Source of the DNA: Phellopilus nigrolimitatus
Taxonomy: Eukaryota; Basidiomycota; Agaricomycetes; Hymenochaetales; Hymenochaetaceae
NCBI GenBank assembly: GCA_021029095.1
Contig: JAJOHG010000188.1
Location: 1-49,658 of the forward strand
Direction of reading: 5' to 3'
DNA: 49,658 nt
Shown here: in pieces, positions 34,701-47,471 of the stretch
How the letters are laid out: every line of letters begins with the position of its first letter
How positions within the stretch are numbered: the first letter of the stretch is position 1
The notes under the pieces: generated by a model
What the model saw: only the letters and a program-made list of their open reading frames with translations
Databases searched by the model: none
What the model was told of the DNA's origin: nothing
Translations under genes and position numbers: made by a program

Positions 34701-35629
34701 CCAAGTCGATCTTCACTGAAGGTGTCCGGGTAGAGCATGCCGCGACCTAGCTCTTTGTTGCGCACTTGGTTCTGCGTGAACTGATCATTGCCGTATAGCG
34801 GCGAGAGGTCAAGATACGAGGACGTGTTGTTCTTGGTCCAGTATTTGGAGTCAGTGCGGAAGAGCGAGTGGGTGACCAGCGAAGCGAACGCGAACGTGAG
34901 GGAGGAGTTGCGACCCGGATGAGGTTGGAACTGGGAGCGGAGATGACTTAATTTGGATCAATAACGAAACAGAAAACCACCGCTCACGTCGCGAGCCTTC
35001 AAGAGCGTGTCGAAGACAAGGCCCGGGTCCGGAAGAGTGTTCAATGGAAGCGGGTGTCTCCCCTGAACAGAGCGCGCGTATTGCAGTCCGGCCTTTCCCA
35101 GCTCGGGCTGCAGCGGATTATTCCCGCTCCCGTCGGCACTGCGGTAAGAATACTGCGGGCCGAGGAAGGTCGCGGGCGGGTGCGGGAGCGTCTCGTACAG
35201 CGTCGCTATTGCGACGTCGTTGGCCTTGTTCTGCACCGGGCCCGGGGGGAGCTTGGTGATCGCGCTGAGCGCAGTCGTGAAGAAGCCCTTGCGGTCGTCG
35301 ATGGCCTCCTTGTTGGCGAGGAAGTTTATGATGCCCTCGACGGCCTTCGGGTCGCTGATGGGCGCGCCGCGGCGGACGGCCTCTTGCGCATTGTCGACGA
35401 GCGTGTAGATGCGCGAGTGCGCGTCGCTCTTTCCGTTCGTCTCGCCTGCGGCGAGCGCCTCGTAGTCGTAATGCCCGTCAGGCGCGCCGGGGAGGGGGCG
35501 GGCGGAGAGGTGGGCGAGTTCGGCGCCGGACTACAGCACACCTGTTAGTTGGTCACGGTTATGATCGAGAAGAGGCACGAGACTCACGACAAAAAGACTC
35601 TGGGTCAAGTCCACAGGTAATTTCGACAT
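31792..35629 (-). CDS. Ppo-type fatty-acid dioxygenase (heme peroxidase fused to P450)
   Basis: Eleven exons join in frame to 1095 residues, the usual length: 35588-35629, 34988-35530, 34646-34930, 34122-34588, 33519-34068, 33014-33469, 32747-32959, 32261-32698, 31989-32201, 31869-31937 and 31792-31803. The family (linoleate diol synthases, psi-factor producing oxygenases) oxygenates C18 fatty acids in an N-terminal animal-type heme peroxidase domain and rearranges the hydroperoxide in a C-terminal P450 domain. The products signal development and sporulation. Seen: LVTHSLFRTD (distal His, about 215), SSYLDLSPLYGN, and EFNVLYRWH (catalytic Tyr and heme His, about 389-392). The P450 part has SVNYAQ (the N..Q pair of diol synthases), an EGMR (E..R) motif, and GFHNCPGVDF with the heme Cys near 1027. 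It ends with GNMSPWPGSLQIVYDA. Both active sites look intact, so an 8-DOX/diol synthase type is likely; the exact product cannot be read. Confidence 0.93.
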
Positions 35630-38066
35630 GTCTGCAGCACTGGGGGAGAGTGAGGGCTAAGCGTCGTTGATACCGCCCATCGTTTTATACCGCCCAAGTC
35701 GGTACCACCATCGCGTTCCTTCCGCGCCTCTGGCGCCGATCTGTTACTCGGACCTATGGAGGCTGGAAAGATGGAAATGGTAGATCTAGATGCATCAGGA
35801 ATAGCATCAGGGTATTGCTGTGCAACGTCAAGATGTTTCAAGGTTTTGAACAGCTCGCGGCCAGGGATGGGAAACAGGTGTTATGGGATCACCGACATCG
35901 TCGTCTGAAGAAGACGACGGAACGGAGGAAGGAGCGAAGATGCGCGTCGCGTGTTCTGTGTGCACGCGCCATGAAACGCGACCCGAAAACGTGACTTGTC
36001 CAGCACCCGCTATCAACGGTCAGAGCATCTTACTTACTCTTTCTATCAAGCCAATTTACTACGATTGCTCCCGCTGCAATCTTCAGAAGATATTCCTGGT
36101 TAATACCCGGTTATTGCTGACTCCTTGAAAAAGCCATAGGACTATAATCGGCTCTTGTCATTGCGAATACGCATCGTCGACCCTGTGAATGCTTGATATC
36201 CAAGTTCGGGCATAGGCTGTCTTCAGATTGACAGAGAGCATGGAAGGCGGGGGGTAACTTCTCTTCGTCGGTGTGTTTTAGTGCACGAAGGGACAAAAGA
36301 GAAGACTACTGAAATCGCTACGATCTAAATCGGTTTGTGCGGCTAAACGAGTCTATTCGAGTCTAGCATTTGTATTTGACATCAACTAATAAGACACAAT
36401 GCACTGAACGTGATTGGGAGGCCGCTTGGATCCCTCTCCCGACGAACATAATTTGTCAAGCTCACTGAGTTTGGAAAATCCACTCAGAAAATACCTACGA
36501 GACTCTCCCTGGGCCCTCAACCTGACAAGCAAGATTACCCTTTAATTTCCGCGACTGTCAGGAAAGCTTCCCGCCCTCGATTATGATCTTCTTCGCGAAG
36601 AGCGTCCTGACAGTGTCTGGGAAGTACCTCTTCCCAGTCTCGGCAGCTTCTGATCCCGACTCCAATCCAACCAGACTCTACTAGTAAGACTTCGTTCGAA
36701 TGCCGACTCGCTCGCAGATCTGTGTCTGCCCGGCCCGCACGCACCCCTCGAAGCTCTCCAACGTAGCGATATTCATTTTACAATTGCTTCCCCGGGTCGC
36801 CGAAGCGAAAAACGTGCCTCGTTTTCGCGTCCTCGGGACCTCCTTACGTCCTCACAAAGGCCGCCCAGCATTCGCTTCTGTGCGGGCTGCCGTCCCTGTG
36901 CACATGCAAGGGCTTCTGCTTCTGCAATTTGACAATGGCGTATTCCCGATGGACCTGACTGGAAAGGCCGTCCAATGTACGAGGGTCTCGTGCAAAATCA
37001 GCGAATCTCGAGCAGCCGATTGGCTTCTGGCCCGCCCCCTCTTCGCTCGTCCTTCCAAGCAGCTCGGATGATACCGTACGGATCTACCGCCCGGAAGTGC
37101 GAGCACATCCGTTATTTGCAATGCCCGAATCCCGACACGCTCTTGCCATTGTCATCTTACGGTTCTCTGCCAATTTGTTGTGTATCCTGCAGGGAAGGAC
37201 GGGGAAAGAAACTGCTGACGTCTGACATTCCAGGACGCCTTATCCACGGTCGCAACCTTGACGGCGGAGGAACTCCCTGAATTTAGAGTAAATTTACCTA
37301 CATACTCTCGCGGGTGCCTACGATCCCACTGATCTGTTCGTTCACATCGCGCATACCTCGAAGCGAACTCCAGCGCGCTAGCCAGTCTCCTCTAGCGCCA
37401 TCGATGTGAAAAACCCAACAAACCGAAAAAGGGAGACGGCGCAAGAAAAAATATCCCTGGGGTCGGGGGGTCGGGCTTCCTACTTCGGTTCTAACTTACA
37501 GGTCGCGGGGATGCTGTACAGTACAACGTCAGCTCTCGCGATGGGCAGACACGTCCCGAATTCGCTTCTTCATCGAGCGCAGGGCCTCAGGCCTCAGTAA
37601 TAACTCGTAGCCGCTCCGCTGCCCAAGTATCACCTCCGGCTCCAGCTCCCGCCGGCGCGCCAAGTTCCGCGCCGTCAGCCTAAAATCAAGCCTTCCTACA
37701 TTTGTATTTACGCAAAACCAGTTTTTGAACTGGGGGTGTGTATGTCTCTTCTCTTTTGGCTCGTGGCTCGTGGCCGTCGCTGAGCGAAACACATTCCATG
37801 AATACAGAGCAGCAAGGTATAAAAATGTGGTGTACATGTATAATAAGATAAGGAGGCAGCAATGCAGGCATATACAATACAGAGAGCTCAAACGGAAACG
37901 GATAGCAACGAGACAGGGGGGTCATGCGAGCAACGGGTCGAGAGCAGGAAAGCGACAGCAGCACTCAGGGAACATGTATACCAGGATCAACACAACGGGA
38001 AACCGAAACCCAAAAGCCGAGGTCGAAGTCGGAGCCAGAAAAAGGGGGGAAGGGAAACCCGCTCAT
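35630..38066. other. Intergenic region of 2.4 kb without a recognised gene
   Basis: Several frames of 60-120 codons occur, none with a known domain, a signal peptide or a convincing splice pattern. The first few hundred bases must include the promoter of the oxygenase gene, and the last ones the 3' UTR of the SNF1 gene. Confidence 0.5.
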
Positions 38067-40302
<2,236 letters not shown>

Positions 40303-40591
40303 GGCGGCGAAGGCGGCGGTGACGGCGGCGGCGACGGCGACGACGGCAGCAGCAGCGACGACAGCGAAGGGGTTGCGGGAGCTTTGCAAGCACTTAGCAG
40401 GGTGTTGTCCCGAAACAGCTTTGTATTCGTGGGAAGGCATGACATAACGAAGTCTCGATAAGGGGGTTGCATTCTGCGCCCCGCTAGTTGTCTCCCGCCG
40501 TCATCATCAGCGTCGTTGTCGACAACAGCACATCGTCAACACCGACCCATCCACGCTAGCTCATCGTCTCAACGCGCTCCTAGAGTTACTA
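40303..40591. promoter_or_regulatory. Divergent promoter region of SNF1 and histone H3, with trinucleotide repeats
   Basis: About 290 bases separate the two starts. Next to SNF1, from 40302 to about 40372, lies a run of GGC, GAC and AGC triplets, which on the minus strand would read as Ala/Val if translated. No TATA box is obvious for H3. Confidence 0.5.
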
Positions 40592-41324
<733 letters not shown>

Positions 41325-41647
41325 GCCCAGTGCCTATTGCGCTGGCGCCCATAAACATGAGTGTCGTTGGTCTGATATGGTATCGTCTGATATGGTATGA
41401 TTAGTCGGCTGTCGACTTTTTTTAGTTCTCTTTCGTTTTTCGCTTCTTGTACTGTATTAGTCTGGTCGGACTTGACCGACATGTTCCGTGTTCGTTATGT
41501 CTTTTAAACGCTGAATGCTATCTATGGGACCGTTATACGAGTGTGAGATATTTGAAAGTGGCAAGAACACTTGGATTTTTGTTACTTGACTGGGAAAGCG
41601 GTCCTGTATAAACGACACAGCAATCTTCTGTGTGACGTCATGGCCAC

Positions 41648-43406
41648 TCATTCACTTTTCCCCTTCTTTGCGCTCGCAAGTTTCGGGTCCGTGGGCGCTT
41701 TCGGTATTGCGCTGTGCCACGCGCCGTCTGTGCCCTTCTTCCGCACGGTAAAGCACGCGATGCCGAGGAAGTCGGTGATATCACCGATGACGAGGTAGCA
41801 GAAGCGCGCATACGCAACGAAGAGAGCAACAGTGAAGCGTACACGGCAAGCGCGATTCTTTCGTACGAATCCTGGCAGAACGGAAACCGCCCGAACAGGC
41901 GCGGGGCGTTCGCGTCGAGTCCCGCAAGCGCGGAGACGACCCACAGCCACTCCCAGAACGGCATGTCGCGCCGCTGCGTGAGGTGCGCGAGGATCATGCG
42001 CCCGACCTGGTGCGCGAACTGCAGGCCCCACGCGCAGAGGAACGGCACGAAGAGCGGCGAATGCATAATCGTTGACGTGGCGGCGCGGGCGCGGGCGCGG
42101 AGAGCCAAAAGACGTGGATGGCGACAGAGAGTGGGAACGGAGCAGGCGCAGGAAGGGGCGGAACGAGGAGGAGGGGGCGGAGCGCGTGGCGCGGTGGACG
42201 TTCGTGTAGCTGGGAGGGAATATTAACGGACTTCTTGGACAAGCGGATGTATGTACCTTGTGACGATATTGAATGCCAGGCCAAATCCGCCAAAGTACAT
42301 GAACACCTCGTTAAGTGGAACATTGGGTACAATGTCGGCGATATGATCGAGGTGTTCGAGTCGCAAAAAGGTCAGAGTTCCTTGGTCCCAGAATGCAGGA
42401 CCTTTGTGTTCAGAGTTGAGCCGGGTAAAATGAGCAAAAAAGGCACACTTGAAACCCTACCATACACGCCGGTGATAATGTATATGCCAACAATAAGCAG
42501 TATTCCCTCGACAGGCCCGGAGAAGACGCCAAGGTATAGCTGGCCGGTGTGGAATTCTTCCCAGGTGGTGAGATAAAAGTTGGCGAGCGTTGCAACCTGC
42601 GAGGAGACAGTCCACCACGATCGACCGAGGTTAAGTGCGTAACAGGCGAGTATCGCCTCTAGCTAGACGTCCGAAGTCAGTGTAATACAGCATTGGACGT
42701 AGTGTATAGAGTAATCCTACTGTAGTGTTTATCGCGTCGCAGCCTAACTTGATAGTTGAAAGAGTGTATGCGTTTCCGTGCAACAGATTACTCACCATGA
42801 TCGAACATCTCGCCCAACGGGCCTGCCATCTGCGTTCGACGCGCTTGTTTTCTAGAAGAAAACCGTCAGTGCACTTCGACTCATTTGCATTACAGCTTGT
42901 ACTCACCCGTCTATGGCGTCAAGACTCTGGTATAAGAACAATCCGGCCGCCCAGCTGTGCTTCTCGTTAGGCCAATCTTCACGGTTTCATTTGTAGCAGC
43001 ATACGTGAAGTATATCCATTGCGGAGGCCCAGATGCGTGTTTCGCGGTGTAATAGGAAGGGTCGTAATACAACATCGTTAGGAAATTCAGGAAAACAAGT
43101 GAGAGCCCGGTGAGCGTGATCTGCAGATCAGGAAGGTCAGTCCGCTGTCGCCAGCTCAAAATTCATTGCTTAAAACATACGGTGTTCGGCGCGACCGACG
43201 TCGGCCACAGCTTCACGAGCTGGTTCCAGTACGGGTTGAGTACATATCTCGACAATATGGACCTGTCCGGCGTGCCGTGGTCAGTTTTAAAATTTCGAGC
43301 ACGATGTCTCCGTGGCCGCGGCGCAGAACGAGCAACTCAACTTGTCGACGCTCCTGTACTGGTATTTATTGAGATTTTCGAGGGCGTGCTTCGGAATGTA
43401 GCCCAT
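41648..43406 (-). CDS. Choline/ethanolamine phosphotransferase (CDP-alcohol phosphatidyltransferase)
   Basis: Exons 43342-43406, 43181-43262, 43005-43120, 42907-42954, 42796-42851, 42721-42743, 42461-42662 and 42257-42401 are in frame, followed by a last exon 41648-42209. The enzyme transfers phosphocholine or phosphoethanolamine from CDP to diacylglycerol in the last step of the Kennedy pathway, in ER membranes. Exon joins give the full CDP-alcohol signature DG..AR........G...D...D (from DAIDGKQARRT to FDHGCDAINT). Several membrane helices follow. In the last exon the family sequence changes frame three times (about 42190-42110, about 42090-42070 and about 41845-41830), each time by -1: TNVHRA, then PLSVAIHVFWL, then STIMHSPLFVPFLCAW, then YARFCYLVIGDITDFLG. 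Taken literally, the 3' part is broken. Sequencing gaps in this GC-rich stretch are a serious alternative. Confidence 0.85.
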
Positions 43407-43614
43407 CGCGGCGAGGGCGGCGCACGACGTGGTCGACGTCGAGGACAACGTTCTGAGCCAGCTGTGGAGTGCGGTGATCTCTCGAATGAGGGTATCGGCT
43501 CTCGGAGATGTGAAGGATGGCACGTGACGCTAACGCGTTGGTAGCGCGATCGACGCGCCGTTCGCCTTGCGTTCACCCCTCTACTCTCGACGACAGCGAC
43601 GGCAGCAACGAAGC
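43407..43614. promoter_or_regulatory. Short divergent promoter region
   Basis: The starts of the phosphotransferase gene (43406, minus) and of the coiled-coil gene (43615 or 43567, plus) are about 160-210 bases apart, so both promoters fall here. No element was identified. Confidence 0.45.
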
Positions 43615-44609
43615 ATGCGACGCGCAACATCTCTACGCTCACACAATGCGCGAAACTCAGTAACCTCACTCTCGGATGACCTGGGCATGCTGCGGGAGGA
43701 AGAATCAGCTGAGGATGCGCTTCGGCGACAGCTCTTAGCAGCGGAACGCGAGAACGATAAGGCTCGTACGAAAACCTCACTGTACCCACTCAAGGCTGAT
43801 GTGGCCCTATGTAATTTAGCTGAAAGCTCAGATACTCACGATGCAAGACCAGCTGAGCCAACGTCCGCCTTTAGAGCAAATCCAGGGGCTGGAAAGGGAA
43901 TACAAGAGTTTGGAGCTGCTTTTGACGGGAACGCAAAGGGAGAATGAGCGATGTATGGCGGAGATGGAGAGGTAAGCTCCTGTCTTGCCTCTCATAGGAC
44001 TTGCTGATGTATGTGTTTTATCAAAGAGGGAAGAACAGGGAGAAGATGCTCGAACGCGAGCTGGCGAAATTGGCGGGCGACAACTGGCAGGTACGTTCTC
44101 GCTACGGACTCAAAATACGACCGCCACTGACAATCAATATAGACCTCGCTAAATATCCCTGCAAACACCAGCGCCTCGAGTCGCAGCGGATTCCTCCGCG
44201 CGGGTGACACGTCTTCCTTCTTCCTCCCCCAGGCGGAGAGCACGGCCGCAATTCTGGACTCGACCTTCGACGCCTCGGCATCCGCGTCTTTCTTCTCTTC
44301 TCCGGATGCTATGGATTCGGCATCGCCATCGACGCCGCGACAGAACAATCCGCCCGCGAACGCGCAGACACTCAGCTCGGCGCTCGCGCACATCGCGCAG
44401 GTGCGCGCGCTCATCCTTGGCATGTGCGTGTCTCGCTCTGCGATCTCGTTTGACGGAGAGTTGTCGAGGTCGCTAACGAATGTGCTACTGTACTTAGGGA
44501 GGAGCGCATGGAGGCGCGCGAGAACCGCCTCACGCAGGAGGTCGCGCGCGCCGAGGGGGAGACGCGCCGATTTGAGGCTGTCAGGCAGGAGGTCGATGGC
44601 GTTTCGTGA
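43615..44609 (+). CDS. Coiled-coil protein of unknown function
   Basis: Five exons (43615-43761, 43820-43971, 44027-44090, 44143-44423, 44498-44609) give 251 residues. An N-terminal Ser/Arg segment is followed by a coiled coil at about residues 22-120 (EESAEDALRRQLLAAERENDKLK, QIQGLEREYKSLELLL, REKMLERELAKLAGDNW). A Ser/Ala/Thr-rich stretch comes next (ILDSTFDASASASFF), then a second coil (AHIAQVRALILGMEERMEAR...EVARAEGETRRFEAVRQE). I do not recognise the family; the shape suggests a structural or cytoskeletal role, which is a guess. Intron 1 needs a GC donor (AAG|GCTCGT): only this keeps the heptads in register, while the nearby GT gives an early stop. An upstream in-frame ATG at 43567 would add 16 residues. 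Confidence 0.65.
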
Positions 44610-45966
44610 GCTTGCTTTGTTCTACTGCTTTGTATTGTTTGCTTGCTATGCGTCCATTGCACCCTTGTCGCACGCTTCCGCTTGTCTGTATATTAACCAT
44701 TCCCGATCTCTTGCTATCATGAACTTAGTTTTATCTATTTATATGAAGTGCGAGGTCATGCCTGTCGTTATGCAATTCAATTTGCGGTTCAGTGGACTGT
44801 GTCTCTGCTGGAGTACCGGGTGGATTAGACACGTCGGAATCTATTGTATTCTGCTTCATACTATAGTACCACTGACAAATTATATATTCATTGTAGAGTC
44901 GTCAGGTTGCAGACATGGCTTATCCAGTACATTAATACATTTTTTCAAACCACGCAAATTCCTTAGAGAATAACTTGAATTACGGGAGCAGATGTCCAAG
45001 AAATTCTTCGAAATTGAGCTTATGCGAGTCCTAATCTTTTTCCACAGCTTTATCATGCTTCTGGCTTTCAGCACATACGAGTTCTCATAAACGCACTTTT
45101 GAATGAAAAAGAACTATTAGATTGGCCGTGGAATTGCATGTATCAAGTGCTACATGCATCTAAGCGGAACCTGCACGTTAGTCCCATCTGAACGCGCTGT
45201 ATAAAATCTCAGGCAGCCGTAGGATTCGCGACACCATACTAATTTTGAGTGGACTCGGAGTCACTATTGACGTCCTAGCGGAGTGCAGACGATGAGCACT
45301 ATATTCTATCAACATGAAGAGGATTTCATAAACGACTTTCTGTATTTAGGTATACGTAAGATCCTCAAAGCTAGTCCCCGACTCATAACATGTACCCAAC
45401 CACCGCCGTGACACTGACAGCGGCATGCTAACGTTGAAATACGAGGGCGAGGTCACCAGCAGTCGCACACAGAGGTCCGTTTGACCCGTTGGCGGTGGTG
45501 GTCTTGAAGTTACAAACAGTCAGACTATAATATAGTCTCACTATATGCTAGTTGCTTACTAATCTACCCGTTCTCCGAAACAGTTTTTGCGGGTTCGCAG
45601 AGATTCCAATAGCTAAACTGTTTCTTTGGTGGCTGCGGCGGGGATACCAAGTCCTTACCCCCACAATGTACTGACAATCGCATCCATCACGAGCAAAACT
45701 AGCTCCTTGGCCTTTGCATGTTCGGTTCAGGATCGAAACGAAGCCGCTGCTCTAGCTTCCCTGCACTCATCGACTTGTATCTATCCTTTTTCAATTCAGC
45801 GCTATCAGCCCCTTCCCAGCGCTGTCATCGCCTCCTTTTGATGCTGCAGCCATGCGGCGCGTGATCAAGCCTGGGCGGCATATATAATCAACATCCTCGC
45901 TTTCCGATTTCACAGAAATCGCCGGGAACACTCCTCGCTGTTTACCTCAATCGACTGTCAGTTGTG
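44610..45966. other. Intergenic region with a repeat and a TATA box
   Basis: No gene is seen from 44610 to about 45700. The stretch at about 45717-45865 resembles 46715-46860 (see repeat). A TATATAAT at 45881-45888 lies 79 bases upstream of the ATG of the GFA-type gene, a plausible TATA box. Confidence 0.5.
45717..45865. repeat. Direct repeat upstream of the GFA-type gene
   Basis: Starts with GTTCGGTTCAGGATCGAAAC and is matched, with many substitutions and a few indels, by 46715-46860 in the same orientation. The similarity runs over roughly 140 bases. The origin is unknown; neither copy shows a coding region I can support. Confidence 0.65.
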
Positions 45967-46446
45967 ATGTCTTCAGCACCAGACGATGCTTCGGTCCCGC
46001 CCCCCTTCCGCAAGTGGCCCGAAGGCGCGGAGGTGAAGACGTGGATGGGCGGATGCCATTGCCGCCGCTTCACGTACGAGTTCGAGCACCCAGTGCTCGA
46101 GGCGTGCAAGCCCATGTCGTGCAACTGCAGTATATGTACACAAAAGGGGGAGCTCCATGTGTGCGTATCTATCATCGATTTTCTCGATTTTCTCATAAAA
46201 TACGGCTGATGCATAGTGATCACCAGGTACGGCCCCGAGTCTGCCTTCCGCTTTACCACGGGCTCGTTTGACGAGGCGGCGGTGTACGCGTGGGGCAAGA
46301 AGATACTAAAGCGCTTCTTCTGCCCGACGTGCGGGTGCCAACTTCTGTGGCGCGCGATGGGCCGCGTCGGCGTCAATGTGCGCACGTTCGACGACATCGA
46401 CGTCGGTAAGCTCGCGCTCAGGCACATCGATGGGAAGAGTCTGTGA
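45967..46446 (+). CDS. GFA/CENP-V-type zinc-binding protein
   Basis: Two exons (45967-46162, 46217-46446) give 141 residues. The family (glutathione-dependent formaldehyde-activating enzyme type) binds zinc through a pattern of Cys residues: here GGCHCRRFTYEF (Cys 30 and 32), SCNCSICTQKG (Cys 52, 54 and 57) and FFCPTCGCQL, followed by NVRTFDDID. All usual Cys positions are present. True activity on S-hydroxymethylglutathione was shown for few members, so the substrate is open. The start at 45967 is the first ATG after a TATATAAT box. The gene stands alone between two copies of a diverged repeat. Confidence 0.92.
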
Positions 46447-47471
46447 TAGCAGTGAGAAAAAGCATATCTGCGACGATTAGAGACGAGGTGAGCTGGCGAC
46501 CAAAGACCAGATGGTGCATTATTCACTTATAATCTATCATTTTGAACTTGATAGGGTAGAAAAAAAAATGGAATTAATATGTACGGCAAATGCCAGAATG
46601 TACAAGATGGTATGAGAGCAAATGTGTCTGCGACGTTCCTGTAGTTTCACCAAGTTCCGCTGCTCGCGAGTCTGCCTAAGCTCAGAAGAGTTGCTGCGAG
46701 GCGATGTTACTGTGTGGAGTTCGGTTCAAGATCGAACGAAACCGCTGTTATGACTTCTCCGCACTCTTCGGACTGTGTCTACCCTTGTTTAGTATCAACG
46801 CTATGAACCGTTGCCTGGGGCTATCTCAGCCTTCTTTCAGTGTCATGGCCCGCGATGCGCAGGATAAGTGCAATGACGGGCGGTGCTTATTACCGGAACA
46901 CTCGTCCATCTTTGTCTCGAAGGTCTTTCCGACTCAAAGCATGCCTTCTCCTGCTGTTCGGCTAAATCTCACCTGGTAAGAAACAAACAACAACCCTACA
47001 ACAGATTTTTCACAACCTACACTAAGGATCTGCCACACATCTAAATTCCATATCATTAACAATGAAAGAAAAGGCATTGTGTATATCCAAGCAGGTTTAG
47101 GATAAAAAGACATACTATATAATCAGTCATTAGTGTGAGGTTTTCTCAAAGCGTTACGGTCTTACAACCGCATATGTCGTTGGTGTCGGTACATTCTTTA
47201 CTTAAATTCTCCTCGGGGCTTGCCTTTCTTTATCTCTACGTGAAATAAAAGGAGGAGTACGACGGATCGGGCTTGACCAGTCGGGGTCCGGGCCGCTGAC
47301 CGCAGCGTGACAGCGCGTCACTACCAACACGGCACGTCACCACCACGCGCTCGACGCGTCGAACCGAGACTCAACGCCTAACCACCAAGTCAACGCAGCA
47401 AACGCGTAAGCAACACGCAACAACCCTTAAGAATCGATCAGATTGACAAATTTCTCTAGCAGGATAGAACG
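46447..47471. other. Intergenic region between the GFA-type gene and SMC4
   Basis: No gene is seen. A frame at 46704-46979 is open over 91 codons but lies in the second copy of the repeat described at 45717-45865 and has no recognisable domain. The last 200-300 bases presumably hold the SMC4 promoter. Confidence 0.5.
46715..46860. repeat. Direct repeat downstream of the GFA-type gene
   Basis: Partner of 45717-45865. It begins with GTTCGGTTCAAGATCGAACG and follows the other copy through phrases such as GCACTC.TCG.ACT and TATC.TGTC.CC or their variants. The two copies flank the gene at a distance of about 100 and 270 bases. Confidence 0.65.

Noticed and set aside
36700..37071. Plus-strand frame of 123 codons in the large intergenic region
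   Set aside because: No recognisable domain or splice structure; composition like non-coding sequence.
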